Source: Mycobacterium asiaticum (lineage in GTDB: Bacteria > Actinomycetota > Actinomycetes > Mycobacteriales > Mycobacteriaceae). Taken from it: DNA of 64,000 nucleotides. Shown here piece after piece: positions 17,505 through 27,183 of the stretch. Position numbers and translations under genes: made by a program. Below the pieces are notes generated by a model that saw nothing but the letters and a program-made list of their open reading frames with translations, was not told the DNA's origin and ran no database searches. The DNA is taken from positions 283,064 to 347,063 of the forward strand of contig NZ_LZLQ01000015.1 in NCBI RefSeq assembly GCF_001673315.1, given 5' to 3'. Each line of letters begins with the position of its first letter. Position 1 is the first letter of the stretch.

Positions 17505-19031
17505 GTGTCGCTATTATTGGTGTCTCCTAACCAGTTCTTCTCGGCGACAACGGTTTTGGAAGGCATAGGCTCCTCGCTGTCCTCAGCCAACGCGGCGGCG
17601 GTCGTCCCCACCACTGGCCTGGCAGCCGCCAGCGCCGACGAGATCTCGGCCGAGCTGGCGACGTTCTTTGCCGAGCACGGCCGGCAATATCAGGCGGCGG
17701 CCGGACAGTTCGTTACGTCGTACGAGCAAGTTGTGCTCAGATTGCTGGAGTCCGCACAACTCTATGCCGACGCCGAAATCGCCGTCGCTCGCCAGCTGGC
17801 CGCAGGCGCATCCCGCGTCGTCAACGAACCCGTCCTGCAGCTCACCGGACGCCCGCTGTTCGGCGACGGCGCCAACGGATACACAAACGCTCAGGGCGTG
17901 GGAACCCCCGGTGGCGCCGGTGGCTGGTTGTTCGGCAACGGCGGCACCGGCGGTGTCAGCGTTCGCTACGGGGTAGCCGGCGGCGCCGGCGGTGCGGGCG
18001 GTGTGTTACTGGGTAACGGCGGCACGGGCGGTCGTAATCTCTACGGCGGCATGCCGGGTGGCGCCGGAGGGTCCGCGGGTCTGATCGGCATCGGCGGTAC
18101 CGGGGGGGCCAGCGGGCCTGGTGGCGTCGGCGGTGCGGGCGGTCGCGGCGGCCTGTTGGGACTGCCCGGAACCGGGGGGATCAGCACGGCCCTGGGGCCG
18201 AACCAAACGTTGATCCATCCCGGCGACTACGGCAGCCCGATTCTGAATATCTCGGTCGGTGGTGGGCCGAGTGGGTCCGTCACCGTCGACTCCGGCGCCA
18301 GCGGCCTGGTTGTACCACCGCAGTACGTCAACATGGCGGCCCTCGGTGCGTCCACCGGGTCGGGAAGTGTGAGCTACGGCGGTGCCCTATTCGTCAACTA
18401 TCAGACCTATGTCACGACAGTGGATTTCGGTAATGGAATCGTCACGGCACCGACCACTGTCGGGGTCGCCACCTCGGCATACTTGAACACCCCGGGCAAC
18501 GTGGTCGACGTGTCGTCGCTGCCCGCCTACCTGGGCGTGGGACCTAACAACGATTTTCCGTTCAGCAGCCCAGTGACCGCCGCGCTGCCGGGCAACATGA
18601 ACGAGGGAGTGTTGATCAACCTGCCCCGCGGAATGCTGGAGTTCGGACCCAATCCACTGCCTCCCCTTGTCGAGATGGACGGTGCCCCGAGAACCGTTGT
18701 GCAAGTGCAGATCAACTACGAATTGCCGCATACCGTAGGCGCATTCATCGATTCCGGTGGCGAGCTGGGAGCCATCCCACAATCATTGGTGCCGGGCCTG
18801 GCAATCGGTAATCACCTGCCGGCCGGAACGATCATCACCGTCTCCACGATCAACGGCGTGCCGCTCTACACCCAGACAGTCACCGCCGCCCACACCCCGT
18901 TCGTCGTCGCATCGGCGACGGCCAACAACTTCTACGTCTTCAACACCGGGTCCTACCCGTTCTCACAACTGCCCATCTACATCTGGAACAACGACGCGAT
19001 AGGTACGACGATCTTCGACCGACAGATCTGA
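17505..19031 (+). CDS. PE protein with C-terminal aspartic protease domain (PecA-like)
   Basis: The start is GTG 17505 with AAGGAGG 8 bases upstream; an earlier in-frame start at 17451 would only prepend residues ahead of the PE domain. Residues 1-100 form a PE domain (SANAAAVVPTTGLAAASADE), followed by a short Gly-rich PGRS-like spacer (about 125-235). The C-terminal half is a pepsin/retropepsin-like fold with two catalytic aspartates, Asp262 in VDSGASG and Asp416 in IDSGGELG. This layout matches PE_PGRS35/PE_PGRS16 and M. marinum PecA, ESX-5-exported proteases that cleave PE domains from secreted proteins such as LipY and themselves. The 508-residue length fits. It is transcribed away from the degV operon. 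Substrate and self-cleavage are inferred from the family. Confidence 0.85.
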   Translation: MSLLLVSPNQFFSATTVLEGIGSSLSSANAAAVVPTTGLAAASADEISAELATFFAEHGRQYQAAAGQFVTSYEQVVLRLLESAQLYADAEIAVARQLAAGASRVVNEPVLQLTGRPLFGDGANGYTNAQGVGTPGGAGGWLFGNGGTGGVSVRYGVAGGAGGAGGVLLGNGGTGGRNLYGGMPGGAGGSAGLIGIGGTGGASGPGGVGGAGGRGGLLGLPGTGGISTALGPNQTLIHPGDYGSPILNISVGGGPSGSVTVDSGASGLVVPPQYVNMAALGASTGSGSVSYGGALFVNYQTYVTTVDFGNGIVTAPTTVGVATSAYLNTPGNVVDVSSLPAYLGVGPNNDFPFSSPVTAALPGNMNEGVLINLPRGMLEFGPNPLPPLVEMDGAPRTVVQVQINYELPHTVGAFIDSGGELGAIPQSLVPGLAIGNHLPAGTIITVSTINGVPLYTQTVTAAHTPFVVASATANNFYVFNTGSYPFSQLPIYIWNNDAIGTTIFDRQI

Positions 19032-19040
19032 GCGTCTAAG

Positions 19041-19871
19041 TCATTCGGTCAGTTGCAGGCAGACCGCCAGCGCTCCGGAACCGACGTGCACCGCCAGCAC
19101 GGGTCCCAACGGCGACACGATCGCGGGGGCACACTCCGGCAACCGTTCGGCCAGTTCCGTCGCCAACTCCAGCGCGCCGTCGGGGTTGCCGACGTGGTGG
19201 GCGGCCAGCGCGGCGGAGCGCTCCCCCACCACCTCACAGATCTGGTCGATCAGGGCTGCGACAGCTCCCTTGGCGGTTCTTACACGTTGCGCCAAAACGA
19301 GTTTGCCGTCTTCGATATGCAGCAGCGGTTTGAGTGCAAGCGCGGTACCCAGCCAGGCCTTGGCGCCGCCGATCCGTCCGCTGCGCCGCAAATTATCCAA
19401 CCGGTGCACGATCATGTAGGCGTGCGTCCGGTCGACAGCGTCCGTCGCGGCTTTGCAGACGGCGTCGAGGTCGGCTCCGCTCGCGGCTGCCTCGGCGGCG
19501 GTCACCGCCGCGAAACCCGTGCCCATCGCCGTGGACTTGGAATCGACGACCCGCACCGCGCTACCGAGATCCTGGGCGACACGTTCGGCCAGGCGGTAGG
19601 TTCCGGACAGACCCGACGAAATATGCACTGCCACAACGCCGTCGCCGTCACTATCGGCCAAGGCCTGCTGGTAAACGGCGCTCAAGTCGGCCGGCGTGGC
19701 GGCTGCCGTGGTCGCATGGCGCTTGTGGATGTCCTCGGGGATCTCGTCGACGCCGTCGCGTAGGTCGGCATCGTCGAGCAGGATGTGCAGGGGCACCTCG
19801 CGAATGCCCCACCGGTCCCGCAGTTCGGCGGGCAGCCGCGAGGAGCTATCGGAGACGACCTGGACAGTCAT
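19041..19871 (-). CDS. degV: DegV family fatty-acid-binding protein
   Basis: The 276-residue product matches Rv2417c in place and sequence type. DegV marks are visible: VVSDSSS near the N-terminus, ISSGLSGTY, and LRRSGRIGG. DegV proteins bind a fatty acid in a buried pocket, and related FakB proteins hand fatty acids to a kinase; no kinase is encoded here. It is the last gene of the nadD-rsfS-gpgP-octT-degV operon, and its ATG overlaps the octT stop by 4 bases. Its role next to OctT, which uses octanoyl groups, is suggestive but unproved. Confidence 0.88.
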   Translation of the reverse strand: MTVQVVSDSSSRLPAELRDRWGIREVPLHILLDDADLRDGVDEIPEDIHKRHATTAAATPADLSAVYQQALADSDGDGVVAVHISSGLSGTYRLAERVAQDLGSAVRVVDSKSTAMGTGFAAVTAAEAAASGADLDAVCKAATDAVDRTHAYMIVHRLDNLRRSGRIGGAKAWLGTALALKPLLHIEDGKLVLAQRVRTAKGAVAALIDQICEVVGERSAALAAHHVGNPDGALELATELAERLPECAPAIVSPLGPVLAVHVGSGALAVCLQLTE

Positions 19872-20635
19872 CGGCTGTCGCGGGTTTTCTCGTTCGGCGC
19901 AGCCCCGGCCTGAAAGGCTTCGGCCAGCGCTTTGAGCATCAGCTCCGCGACCGCCTGATGCGCTTCGAAGTTCCAGTGAATGCCATCCGGGTTGCCACGT
20001 CCGCTCATCACCTCATCGCCGACCGCGGCTTTGAGGTCGACGAGCGGAACATGGTGGCCCGCTGCCCATTCGGTGATCGCCGCGACGGTGCCCGCGCGTC
20101 CCTGGTGAGCTTTGCCGTAGGTCTCGGCGATATGGACCGAGGGCAGTGAGGCCACAATCGGAATCCCGGGCCGGTTGAAATCAATTGCGCCACGGGTCAT
20201 TTCGAGGTATTCGGCAGACAGACGCGGCGGGAGGGCCGCCCGGGCGACCGGAGAGAACCGCGGCTGTATCCAACCGTAACCGTCCCGCACCCAGCGCCGC
20301 AGCCACGGCGGCCGCACGTAGCGGATGAGCTCGCGCAGCGCCGTCGGCAACACCGAGGGCAGCGAGTCCATCCCGCTGGTAGCGAAGATGACCGCGCCGG
20401 CCCTGGGCAGGGCCGCCCAAGACCTCGGGTCCTGGGTCGCCGCCCACCACACATCGCGACACGTCCAGCCGATCCGCCCGATCAGCTCCACATCCCAGTC
20501 AAGTTGATCCGCAACGATATTCGGCCATATCCGGGGATCGTCTGCGGGCAGGCCCCCGGTGGGCCCGTAGTAGGACAGCGAATCCGCGAAGATCAGCAGT
20601 ACGGGACGTGGCGCGCGACCGGCCTCAGAGGACAT
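19868..20635 (-). CDS. octT: Diglucosylglycerate octanoyltransferase, SGNH fold
   Basis: The product has 255 residues from ATG 20635; upstream in-frame sequence overlaps gpgP and is not homologous. The SGNH-type serine is in [11 protein letters not shown], and the C-terminal Asp-His dyad is in DGIHWN. It corresponds to Rv2418c, characterised as OctT, which transfers octanoate to diglucosylglycerate in the biosynthesis of methylglucose lipopolysaccharide. It overlaps gpgP by 11 bases and degV by 4, so all are translated from one message. Confidence 0.86.
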   Translation of the reverse strand: MSSEAGRAPRPVLLIFADSLSYYGPTGGLPADDPRIWPNIVADQLDWDVELIGRIGWTCRDVWWAATQDPRSWAALPRAGAVIFATSGMDSLPSVLPTALRELIRYVRPPWLRRWVRDGYGWIQPRFSPVARAALPPRLSAEYLEMTRGAIDFNRPGIPIVASLPSVHIAETYGKAHQGRAGTVAAITEWAAGHHVPLVDLKAAVGDEVMSGRGNPDGIHWNFEAHQAVAELMLKALAEAFQAGAAPNEKTRDSR

Positions 20636-21296
20636 CGTTGGACACCTGCGCCGAAGCGTTCCACACGTCCAGGCGCCACCGGATCGCGTCGAATTCCGTG
20701 TCCGGCTGCGAGTGCCCGGACAGCTGCACCCAACTGGCGTTACCGAGGCCACCCAGGATCGGCCAGTTCTGGGTCGGCAATCTCAGCAGCGCAGCGGACA
20801 ATGCCGCGATCAGTCCGCCGTGCGCGACCAGCACGACTGGCCGCTCCGGTGCGCCCGCTCCGCCCCATTCCGGGGCCGCCGACACCAACTCTGTCACCAG
20901 CGGAACACTCCGGGCGGCAACGTCGACACGGCTTTCACCGCCGTGCGGCGCCCACGTGGCATCCTCGCGCCACGCCAGCCGGGCACCCGGAACCTCGGCA
21001 TCGATCTGGTGGTGGGTCATGCCCTGCCAGTCGCCCAGATGCGTCTCCCGTAACCGGGCGTCCACCCGCACCGGCATACCGGTGCACTCCCCCAACTTGA
21101 CCGCCGTGTCGTAGGCCCGGCGCAGATCCGACGACACGATCAGCAGCGGCTGCAGTTTTCCGAGCACCTCCGCCGCCGCGACCGCCTGGGCCCGCCCGAG
21201 TTCACTCAGGTCAGTGTCGAGTTGACCCTGCATCCGGCTACCGAGGTTGTAATCGGTTTGCCCGTGACGCAGCATCACCAACCGACGAACCGTCAT
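20625..21296 (-). CDS. gpgP: Glucosyl-3-phosphoglycerate phosphatase
   Basis: The product has 223 residues from ATG 21296, the same length as Rv2419c. It is a histidine phosphatase: the RHG motif is [11 protein letters not shown] with catalytic His11, and the second His is in [11 protein letters not shown]. GpgP removes phosphate from glucosyl-3-phosphoglycerate to give glucosylglycerate, an early step of methylglucose lipopolysaccharide synthesis, immediately before OctT's pathway branch. The start overlaps the rsfS stop by 4 bases. The older annotation as a phosphoglycerate mutase reflects the fold only. Confidence 0.9.
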   Translation of the reverse strand: MTVRRLVMLRHGQTDYNLGSRMQGQLDTDLSELGRAQAVAAAEVLGKLQPLLIVSSDLRRAYDTAVKLGECTGMPVRVDARLRETHLGDWQGMTHHQIDAEVPGARLAWREDATWAPHGGESRVDVAARSVPLVTELVSAAPEWGGAGAPERPVVLVAHGGLIAALSAALLRLPTQNWPILGGLGNASWVQLSGHSQPDTEFDAIRWRLDVWNASAQVSNDVL

Positions 21297-21676
21297 TGCG
21301 TGTCCGCTGCGGGTTGGTCGCCCAGGTCGACCGGCACTATGGGGCAGTCGCTCCACAGCCGGTCCAGGGCATAGAAATTGCGGTCGTCCTGGTGCTGGAT
21401 GTGCACCACGATGTCGCGGTAGTCCAGCAAGGTCCACCGACCTTCGCGGGCGCCCTCGCGTCGGGCCGGCTTGTAGCCCGCCTGGCGCATCTTTTCCTCG
21501 ACTTCGTCGACGATCGCGTTGACTTGCCGCTCGTTGGACGCCGACGCGATGACGAAGCAGTCGGTGATGACCAACTGTCCGGAGACGTCGATGACAAGGA
21601 CATCGTCGGCCAATTTCGAGGCCGCGGCGGTGGCGGCCACTGTCGCCATGTCGATCGCTTCCTGATTTGCGCTCAT
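21293..21676 (-). CDS. rsfS: Ribosome silencing factor
   Basis: The product has 127 residues from ATG 21676 ([15 protein letters not shown]). A longer in-frame version starting at 21790 would overlap nadD heavily and carries no family sequence. The DUF143/RsfS core is clear: [21 protein letters not shown] and [13 protein letters not shown]. RsfS binds ribosomal protein L14 and blocks subunit joining in slow growth. It overlaps nadD and gpgP by 4 bases each; nadD-rsfS adjacency is widely conserved. Confidence 0.93.
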   Translation of the reverse strand: MSANQEAIDMATVAATAAASKLADDVLVIDVSGQLVITDCFVIASASNERQVNAIVDEVEEKMRQAGYKPARREGAREGRWTLLDYRDIVVHIQHQDDRNFYALDRLWSDCPIVPVDLGDQPAADTQ

Positions 21677-22335
21677 GTGCTGTTCCCGGCGGCCAAGCTG
21701 GGAGCGGCCGGGTTTTCGCTCCTCTCGGGGGTTCGGTAAAGACGTCGCTTGGAGACGTACTGCACGACGCCGTCGGGCATGAGGTACCACAGCGGGCGAT
21801 GCTCGTTGGCACGCTGTCGGCAGTCGGTCGACGAGATAGCCAGCGCGGGGATCTCATGCAGCGTCAAGGTGCCCTCGGCGAGCTCACCGATGGCTTCAAT
21901 GATGTGGTCGTCACGCAGTTCGTAGCCGGGACGGCTGACACCGATAAAGCGCGCGAGGGCGAAGAGTTCTTCCCAGCCCTGCCAGGACAGGATTGAAGCG
22001 AGCGCGTCGGCACCGGTGATGAAGAACAGCTCGGAATCCGGATTGAGAGTGTGCAGGTCCCGCAGCGTGTCCCTGGTATAGGTCGGGCCGGCGCGGTCGA
22101 TGTCGACCCGACTCACCGAAAAGCGGGGATTGGAGGCGGTCGCGATGACCGTCATCAGGTAGCGGTCCTCGGCGGCCGACACCTGGCGGTCTTTCTGCCA
22201 TGGCTGGCCGCTGGGCACGAATACCACTTCGTCGAGTTCGAATTTGTCGGCCACCTCGCTGGCAGCAACCAGGTGGCCGTAATGGATGGGATCGAACGTC
22301 CCACCCATAACTCCCAGCCTGCGCTGCTTTTGCAT
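21673..22335 (-). CDS. nadD: Nicotinate-nucleotide adenylyltransferase
   Basis: The 220-residue product has the nucleotidyltransferase signature [10 protein letters not shown] (His18-x-x-His21) and the downstream ISSTDCR motif. NadD converts nicotinate mononucleotide to nicotinate adenine dinucleotide, shared by de novo and salvage NAD synthesis. NadE, the next enzyme of the pathway, is encoded at 32025-34073. This gene is first in the minus-strand operon and is divergent from the methyltransferase. The 123-base gap at 22336-22458 should hold its promoter. Confidence 0.93.
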   Translation of the reverse strand: MQKQRRLGVMGGTFDPIHYGHLVAASEVADKFELDEVVFVPSGQPWQKDRQVSAAEDRYLMTVIATASNPRFSVSRVDIDRAGPTYTRDTLRDLHTLNPDSELFFITGADALASILSWQGWEELFALARFIGVSRPGYELRDDHIIEAIGELAEGTLTLHEIPALAISSTDCRQRANEHRPLWYLMPDGVVQYVSKRRLYRTPERSENPAAPSLAAGNST

Positions 22336-22458
22336 GGTTTGCCAGCTTACTGGAGCCTGCGATCAGGCCTTACTTCCCGCGGATCGCGCGCAACTGGCGC
22401 CTGGACAGGAAACATCAATGCTCGGCGACGACGTGGGTGATCGTGTAAAAGAAGATCT

Positions 22459-23505
22459 GTGGAAAATGCGCCGTTGGGCTCGCTAGATCAAACGCAAGAG
22501 TGGAAAGACGCCATGACCCGGCGACTTTACAGCCGCTCGGTAGTGACCGGCGAAATCTCGCTGCCGGCCGTGCCCAGCATGCTCGACGAGTACGTCCAAA
22601 TGTGCAGCAACATCTTCGCGAGCGTGGGCAGGAAATTCAACGACGAGGAAATCGCCCATCTGCGTACCGTGCTGCAGAACCAGTTGACCGAGGCCTACTC
22701 GATCTCCCAGCGGTCCAACATCGTCGTCACCTACAACGCCCCCGTCGGCCCCACCCTGCATTACCAGGTCAACACCCGCTGGTTCACCGTGGCCGAGGCG
22801 TATGACAACTGGGTCAGCACCCGCGAACCACCACTGTTCGGTACCGAGCCCGACGCCCGGGTGTGGGCACTGGCCAGCGAAGCCGCCGATCCCAGCACCC
22901 ACCCCGTGCTTGATATCGGTGCCGGCACCGGACGAAACGCCCTTCCGTTAGCACGGCGCGGACACCCTGTCGACGTGGTGGAGCTGACTCCGAAGTTCGC
23001 CGAGATCATCCGCTCCGAGGCTCAGCGGGAATCGCTGAACGTACGGGTGATCGTGCGCAATGTCTTCGAGACCACCACCGATCTACGCCAGGACTATCAG
23101 CTGATCCTGCTCTCCGAAGTGGTGCCCGATTTCCGCACCACCGAGCAGTTGCGCGACCTGTTCGAACTCGCCGCGCGCTGCCTGGCACCGGGCGCGCAAT
23201 TGGTGTTCAACACCTTCCTCGCCCGCCACGATTACGAGATCGACAGCGCCGCACGTGAATTCGGACAGCAGGCCTACACCGGCATGTTCTCCCGTCAGGA
23301 GATGTCGGCCGCGGTCGCCGGGCTGCCGCTGGAACTGGTGGCTGACGACTCGGTGTACGAGTACGAAAAGACCCACCTGCCGCCCGGCGGGTGGCCCCCC
23401 ACCAGTTGGTATGCCGACTGGGTCAGCGGGCTGGACGTCTTCCCGGTGGAGCGCGACAACAGCCCGATCGAGCTGCGCTGGTTGGTGTTTCGCAAGACCC
23501 GCTGA
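22459..23505 (+). CDS. Class I SAM-dependent methyltransferase
   Basis: The product has 348 residues from GTG 22459. An alternative ATG at 22513 has GGAAAGA upstream and is equally possible, giving 330 residues. Motif I is VLDIGAGTGRNALPLA, followed by an acidic motif II end (VDVVE), as in TehB-like methyltransferases. About 140 residues precede the fold (a helical region with SRSVVTGEISLPAVPSM), which is unusual for a minimal methyltransferase. The substrate is unknown. It converges with the VWA gene, whose stop codon directly abuts it. Confidence 0.78.
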   Translation: MENAPLGSLDQTQEWKDAMTRRLYSRSVVTGEISLPAVPSMLDEYVQMCSNIFASVGRKFNDEEIAHLRTVLQNQLTEAYSISQRSNIVVTYNAPVGPTLHYQVNTRWFTVAEAYDNWVSTREPPLFGTEPDARVWALASEAADPSTHPVLDIGAGTGRNALPLARRGHPVDVVELTPKFAEIIRSEAQRESLNVRVIVRNVFETTTDLRQDYQLILLSEVVPDFRTTEQLRDLFELAARCLAPGAQLVFNTFLARHDYEIDSAAREFGQQAYTGMFSRQEMSAAVAGLPLELVADDSVYEYEKTHLPPGGWPPTSWYADWVSGLDVFPVERDNSPIELRWLVFRKTR

Positions 23506-24948
23506 TTACACCGGCAACAGCTGGTCGATCACCGCGGCCAGTTGTTTGGCCGAGCGGCATTCGTGCATGGTGATGACTTCTTCGTAGCGCGGGACCGCCG
23601 AATCCCCACTGCCCCACAGGTGTCTGGGTTCGGGGTTGAGCCAGTGCGCATGCCTTGCGGCGGTCACCATGTCGGCCAGCACGTCGACGGCAGGGTTGCG
23701 GTAGTTGGTACGCCCGTCGCCGAGCACCAGCAAGGAACTGCGTGGGGACAGCACATTCGGGTTGGCCTGCACGAACGAGACGAACGCGTTGCCGTAATCG
23801 GAGTGCCCGTCACGCGCATACACGCCGGCCTCCCGGGTGATCCGCTGGATCGCTACGGCGAGATCCGCCTCCGGCCCGAACATGTGCGTCACCTCGTCGG
23901 TGGTGTCGATGAAGGCGAACACCCGTACCCGCGAGAATTGTTGGCGCAGAGCATGCACCAGCAACAGTGTGAAGTGACTGAATCCGGCGACCGAACCCGA
24001 CACATCGCACAGCACCACCAATTCCGGACGCGCCGGACGCGGCTTCTTCAGCACCACGTCGATCGGCACACCCCCGGTAGACATCGACTTACGCAACGTC
24101 TTGCGCAGGTCGATCGACCCCGCACGGGCCCGCCGGCGCCGGGCCGCCAGCCGGGTGGCCAGGGTACGTGCCAGCGGCGCCACCACATGGCGCATCTGCC
24201 GTAATTGATCGCCGGAGGCACGCAGGAATTCGACGTTCTCAGAGAGCTGGGGAATGCCGTACATCTGGACGTGGTCGCGACCCAACTGTTCGGCGGTACG
24301 CCGCTTGGTTTCCGCGTCGACCATCTTGCGCAACTGTGAAATTTTGCGCGCTGCAAGGGCTTTGGCGATCTGCTCCTGGCTGGGTGACGGCTCGTCACCG
24401 TAGGGGGCGAGCAAGCCTGCCAGCAGCTTGCCCTCCAGCTCGTCCAGCGCCATGGCCTTGAGCGCCTGGTACGACGAAAACGACGGGCCGCGGCTGGAGT
24501 TGTACTTGCCGTAAGCCTCCACGATTCGCGCGATCATCCTGACCAGTCGCTCGTCCATGTCGGCCAGGTCGGGGTTCTCGTTCAACAGATCCAACAGCAT
24601 CTGCCGCATCGCCTCGACGTCGTCCGGCGGCAACGCATCAGGGTCGCCGGCCGCATCGTCGTCGGCCACCACAGCTCGCGTACCCAGCGCCGCGGGGAAC
24701 CACAGGTCGAACATCGCGTCGTAGGTGTCCCGGTGATCCGGTCGACGCAGGACCGCACACGCGATGCCTTCGCGCAGCACTTCTCGATCACCCAAACCCA
24801 GCGTGGCCATCACCCGGCCGGCGTCCACCGTCTCGGACGGTCCTACTGAGATTCCGCTGCCGCGAAGAGCTTCCACGAACCCGACCAGATGACCGGGCAG
24901 CCCGTGTGGGGCGAGCGGCCGGGACGGACGGATGCGTCGGGTAGCCAT
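23506..24948 (-). CDS. VWA domain protein, CoxE-like
   Basis: The 480-residue product corresponds to Rv2425c. The C-terminal von Willebrand factor A domain has an intact MIDAS motif (DVSGSVAG, about residue 310) and a later acidic Asp-Gly-His-Ser-Asp stretch. The N-terminal two-thirds is alpha-helical with basic runs (RLAARRRRARAG). Such proteins pair with MoxR AAA ATPases, which act as chaperones for metal-enzyme or complex assembly. Its ATG overlaps the MoxR stop by one base (TGATG). The target is unknown, and no molybdenum or CO dehydrogenase genes are nearby. Confidence 0.87.
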   Translation of the reverse strand: MATRRIRPSRPLAPHGLPGHLVGFVEALRGSGISVGPSETVDAGRVMATLGLGDREVLREGIACAVLRRPDHRDTYDAMFDLWFPAALGTRAVVADDDAAGDPDALPPDDVEAMRQMLLDLLNENPDLADMDERLVRMIARIVEAYGKYNSSRGPSFSSYQALKAMALDELEGKLLAGLLAPYGDEPSPSQEQIAKALAARKISQLRKMVDAETKRRTAEQLGRDHVQMYGIPQLSENVEFLRASGDQLRQMRHVVAPLARTLATRLAARRRRARAGSIDLRKTLRKSMSTGGVPIDVVLKKPRPARPELVVLCDVSGSVAGFSHFTLLLVHALRQQFSRVRVFAFIDTTDEVTHMFGPEADLAVAIQRITREAGVYARDGHSDYGNAFVSFVQANPNVLSPRSSLLVLGDGRTNYRNPAVDVLADMVTAARHAHWLNPEPRHLWGSGDSAVPRYEEVITMHECRSAKQLAAVIDQLLPV

Positions 24949-25823
24949 CAGTTCAGCCTTAATTCTCCGGCCGCGCGTTGCTGGTCGGATTGATGTTTGA
25001 GCACCACGCCCAGAGTGGCGGCGACGACGGCGTCGTCGATGGTGTCCAGGCCCAGCGCGAGCAACGTGCGGCCCCAGTCGATGGTTTCGGCGACGGACGG
25101 CAACTTCTTGAGTTGCATTCCGCGTAGCACCCCGATGATGCGCACCAGCTCCTCGGCGAGATGCTGCGGCAGTTCGGGAACACGCGACAGCAGGATGCGC
25201 CGTTCCAGTTCGGGGGTCGGAAAGTCGATGTGCAGGAACAGGCAGCGGCGCTTGAGGGCCTCGGACAGCTCACGGGTGGCGTTGGAAGTCAGCACTACCA
25301 ACGGCGTGCGAGTTGCGGTGATGGTGCCCAGTTCGGGGACGGTCACGGCGAAGTCGGATAGGACCTCCAGCAACAGACCTTCGATTTCGATGTCGGCCTT
25401 GTCGGTCTCGTCGATCAACAGCACTGTCGGTTCGGTACGGCGGATCGCGGTCAGCAGGGGCCGCTGCAGCAGGAATTCCTCACTGAACACGTCGTCCTTG
25501 GTCGCCTCCCAGTCCCCCGATCCGCTCTGGATGCGCAGGATCTGCTTCGCGTGATTCCACTCGTACAGCGCGCGGGCCTCGTCGACGCCCTCGTAGCACT
25601 GCAGCCGCACCAGGCCGGATCCGGTGGCCTGGGCGATAGCCCGGGCCAGCTCGGTCTTGCCGACACCGGCCGGACCTTCCACCAGCAGCGGTTTACCGAG
25701 CCGGTCAGCCAGGAAAACCGCGGTGGCGGTGGCAGTGTCGGGCAGGTAGCCAGTCTCGGCGAGTCGTCGCGACACGTCGGCGATATCGGCGAACAGGGGC
25801 ATGGGTCGCGCGGGCACGCTCAT
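24948..25823 (-). CDS. MoxR-family AAA ATPase
   Basis: The 291-residue product corresponds to Rv2426c. The Walker A motif is GPAGVGKTE (residues 50-58) and Walker B is VLLIDETDKAD. A sensor-1-like Asn lies in VVLTSNATRE and an Arg-finger region in LKRRCLF. It works with the overlapping VWA protein, where ATP hydrolysis probably remodels a client. It starts 15 bases after the proA stop codon, so proA-moxR-vwa is likely one transcription unit. Confidence 0.9.
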   Translation of the reverse strand: MSVPARPMPLFADIADVSRRLAETGYLPDTATATAVFLADRLGKPLLVEGPAGVGKTELARAIAQATGSGLVRLQCYEGVDEARALYEWNHAKQILRIQSGSGDWEATKDDVFSEEFLLQRPLLTAIRRTEPTVLLIDETDKADIEIEGLLLEVLSDFAVTVPELGTITATRTPLVVLTSNATRELSEALKRRCLFLHIDFPTPELERRILLSRVPELPQHLAEELVRIIGVLRGMQLKKLPSVAETIDWGRTLLALGLDTIDDAVVAATLGVVLKHQSDQQRAAGELRLN

Positions 25824-25838
25824 TGGAGTCTCCTAGGT

Positions 25839-27095
25839 TCAGGCCGGACGGGTGTGGCCCGTGACCGGTGAGCCCCACACGATCCACTTGGTCGAGGTCA
25901 ATTCCGGCAATCCCATCGGGCCCCGGGCGTGCAGCTTCTGCGTCGAAATACCGATTTCGGCACCGAAACCGAACTGCTCACCGTCGGTGAAGGCGGTGGA
26001 TGCGTTGACCATTACCGCGGCCGCATCGACCTGTTCGGTAAACCTTTGCGCCGCAGCCAGATCAGTCGTGACGATGGCTTCGGTATGTCCGGTGCCGTAT
26101 TCGTTGATATGGGCGATGGCGCCGTCCACTCCGTCGACCACCGCGACGGCGATGTCCATGGCCAGGTACTCCCGGCGCAGGTCGTCGTCACCCGGATCGG
26201 TGTGCACCGCCACGCCGGCGCCCTGCAGCGCGTTGAGCAGCCTCGGCATCGCCTCGTCGGCGATTGCGGCATCGACCAGCAGGGTCTCGGCGGCATTGCA
26301 GACGCTCGGCCGACGCGTCTTGGAATTGAGCAGGATCCGCTCAGCGACCTCGAGGTCGGCGGCTTCGTGCACGTAGACGTGACAGTTGCCGACACCGGTC
26401 TCAATAGTCGGTATCTGGGCGTCTCGCACCACCGCCTCGATCAGGCCCGCGCCGCCGCGCGGAATGGCGACGTCGACCAGCCCGCGGGCCTGGATCAGAT
26501 GAGTCACGGTGGCGCGGTCGGCGGACGGTAGCAGCTGGACCGCGTCGGCCGGCAGACCCTGCTCGTCGAGCGCAGCGCGCAACACCGTGACCAGCGCCTC
26601 ATTGGACCTCGCCGCCGACGAGCTGCCCCGTAACAGAGCGGCATTACCGGATTTCAGCGTCAACCCGAACGCGTCCACAGTGACGTTGGGGCGACCCTCG
26701 TAGATCATTCCGACAACACCGAGCGGAACGCGCAGCTGCCGCAGTTGCAGACCATTGGGCAGCGTGGATCCGCGCAACACCTCACCGACCGGGTCGGGCA
26801 AACCCGCGACCTGGCGAAGCCCGGCGGCGATGCCGTCGATCCGCTGCGGGTTCAGCGCCAGCCGGTCAAGCATCGCGGTGGCGATCTTCGCGTCGCGGGC
26901 GGCGTTCAGATCTTCGGCGTTGGCCGCCAGGATCTGGTCGGCGTTCGCCAAGATCGCGTCGGCGGCAGCGTGCAGCGCGCGGTCTTTGACCGCGGTGGGT
27001 ACCGAGGCCAGGACTCGGGCGGCAACCCGGGCGCGCCGGGCGGCATCATGCACCTCTTTGCGCAGATCGGGAAGCGCCGGTGCGGGCAGACTCAT
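25839..27095 (-). CDS. proA: Gamma-glutamyl phosphate reductase
   Basis: The 418-residue product corresponds to Rv2427c. It is an ALDH-superfamily enzyme with the catalytic Cys in [14 protein letters not shown] and the cofactor region around [13 protein letters not shown]. It reduces gamma-glutamyl phosphate to glutamate semialdehyde, the second step of proline synthesis. ProB, which makes the substrate, is encoded at 37369-38487, so the two steps are separated by about 10 kb here as in M. tuberculosis. Confidence 0.95.
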   Translation of the reverse strand: MSLPAPALPDLRKEVHDAARRARVAARVLASVPTAVKDRALHAAADAILANADQILAANAEDLNAARDAKIATAMLDRLALNPQRIDGIAAGLRQVAGLPDPVGEVLRGSTLPNGLQLRQLRVPLGVVGMIYEGRPNVTVDAFGLTLKSGNAALLRGSSSAARSNEALVTVLRAALDEQGLPADAVQLLPSADRATVTHLIQARGLVDVAIPRGGAGLIEAVVRDAQIPTIETGVGNCHVYVHEAADLEVAERILLNSKTRRPSVCNAAETLLVDAAIADEAMPRLLNALQGAGVAVHTDPGDDDLRREYLAMDIAVAVVDGVDGAIAHINEYGTGHTEAIVTTDLAAAQRFTEQVDAAAVMVNASTAFTDGEQFGFGAEIGISTQKLHARGPMGLPELTSTKWIVWGSPVTGHTRPA

Positions 27096-27183
27096 TGATC
27101 CAGGGTATCGGCACCGGAGCCGGTTTCGTCAGTGTGGTCAGCCCGACTGCGACTCCCAGCACTGGTAGCGGCTCATGCCCAGC

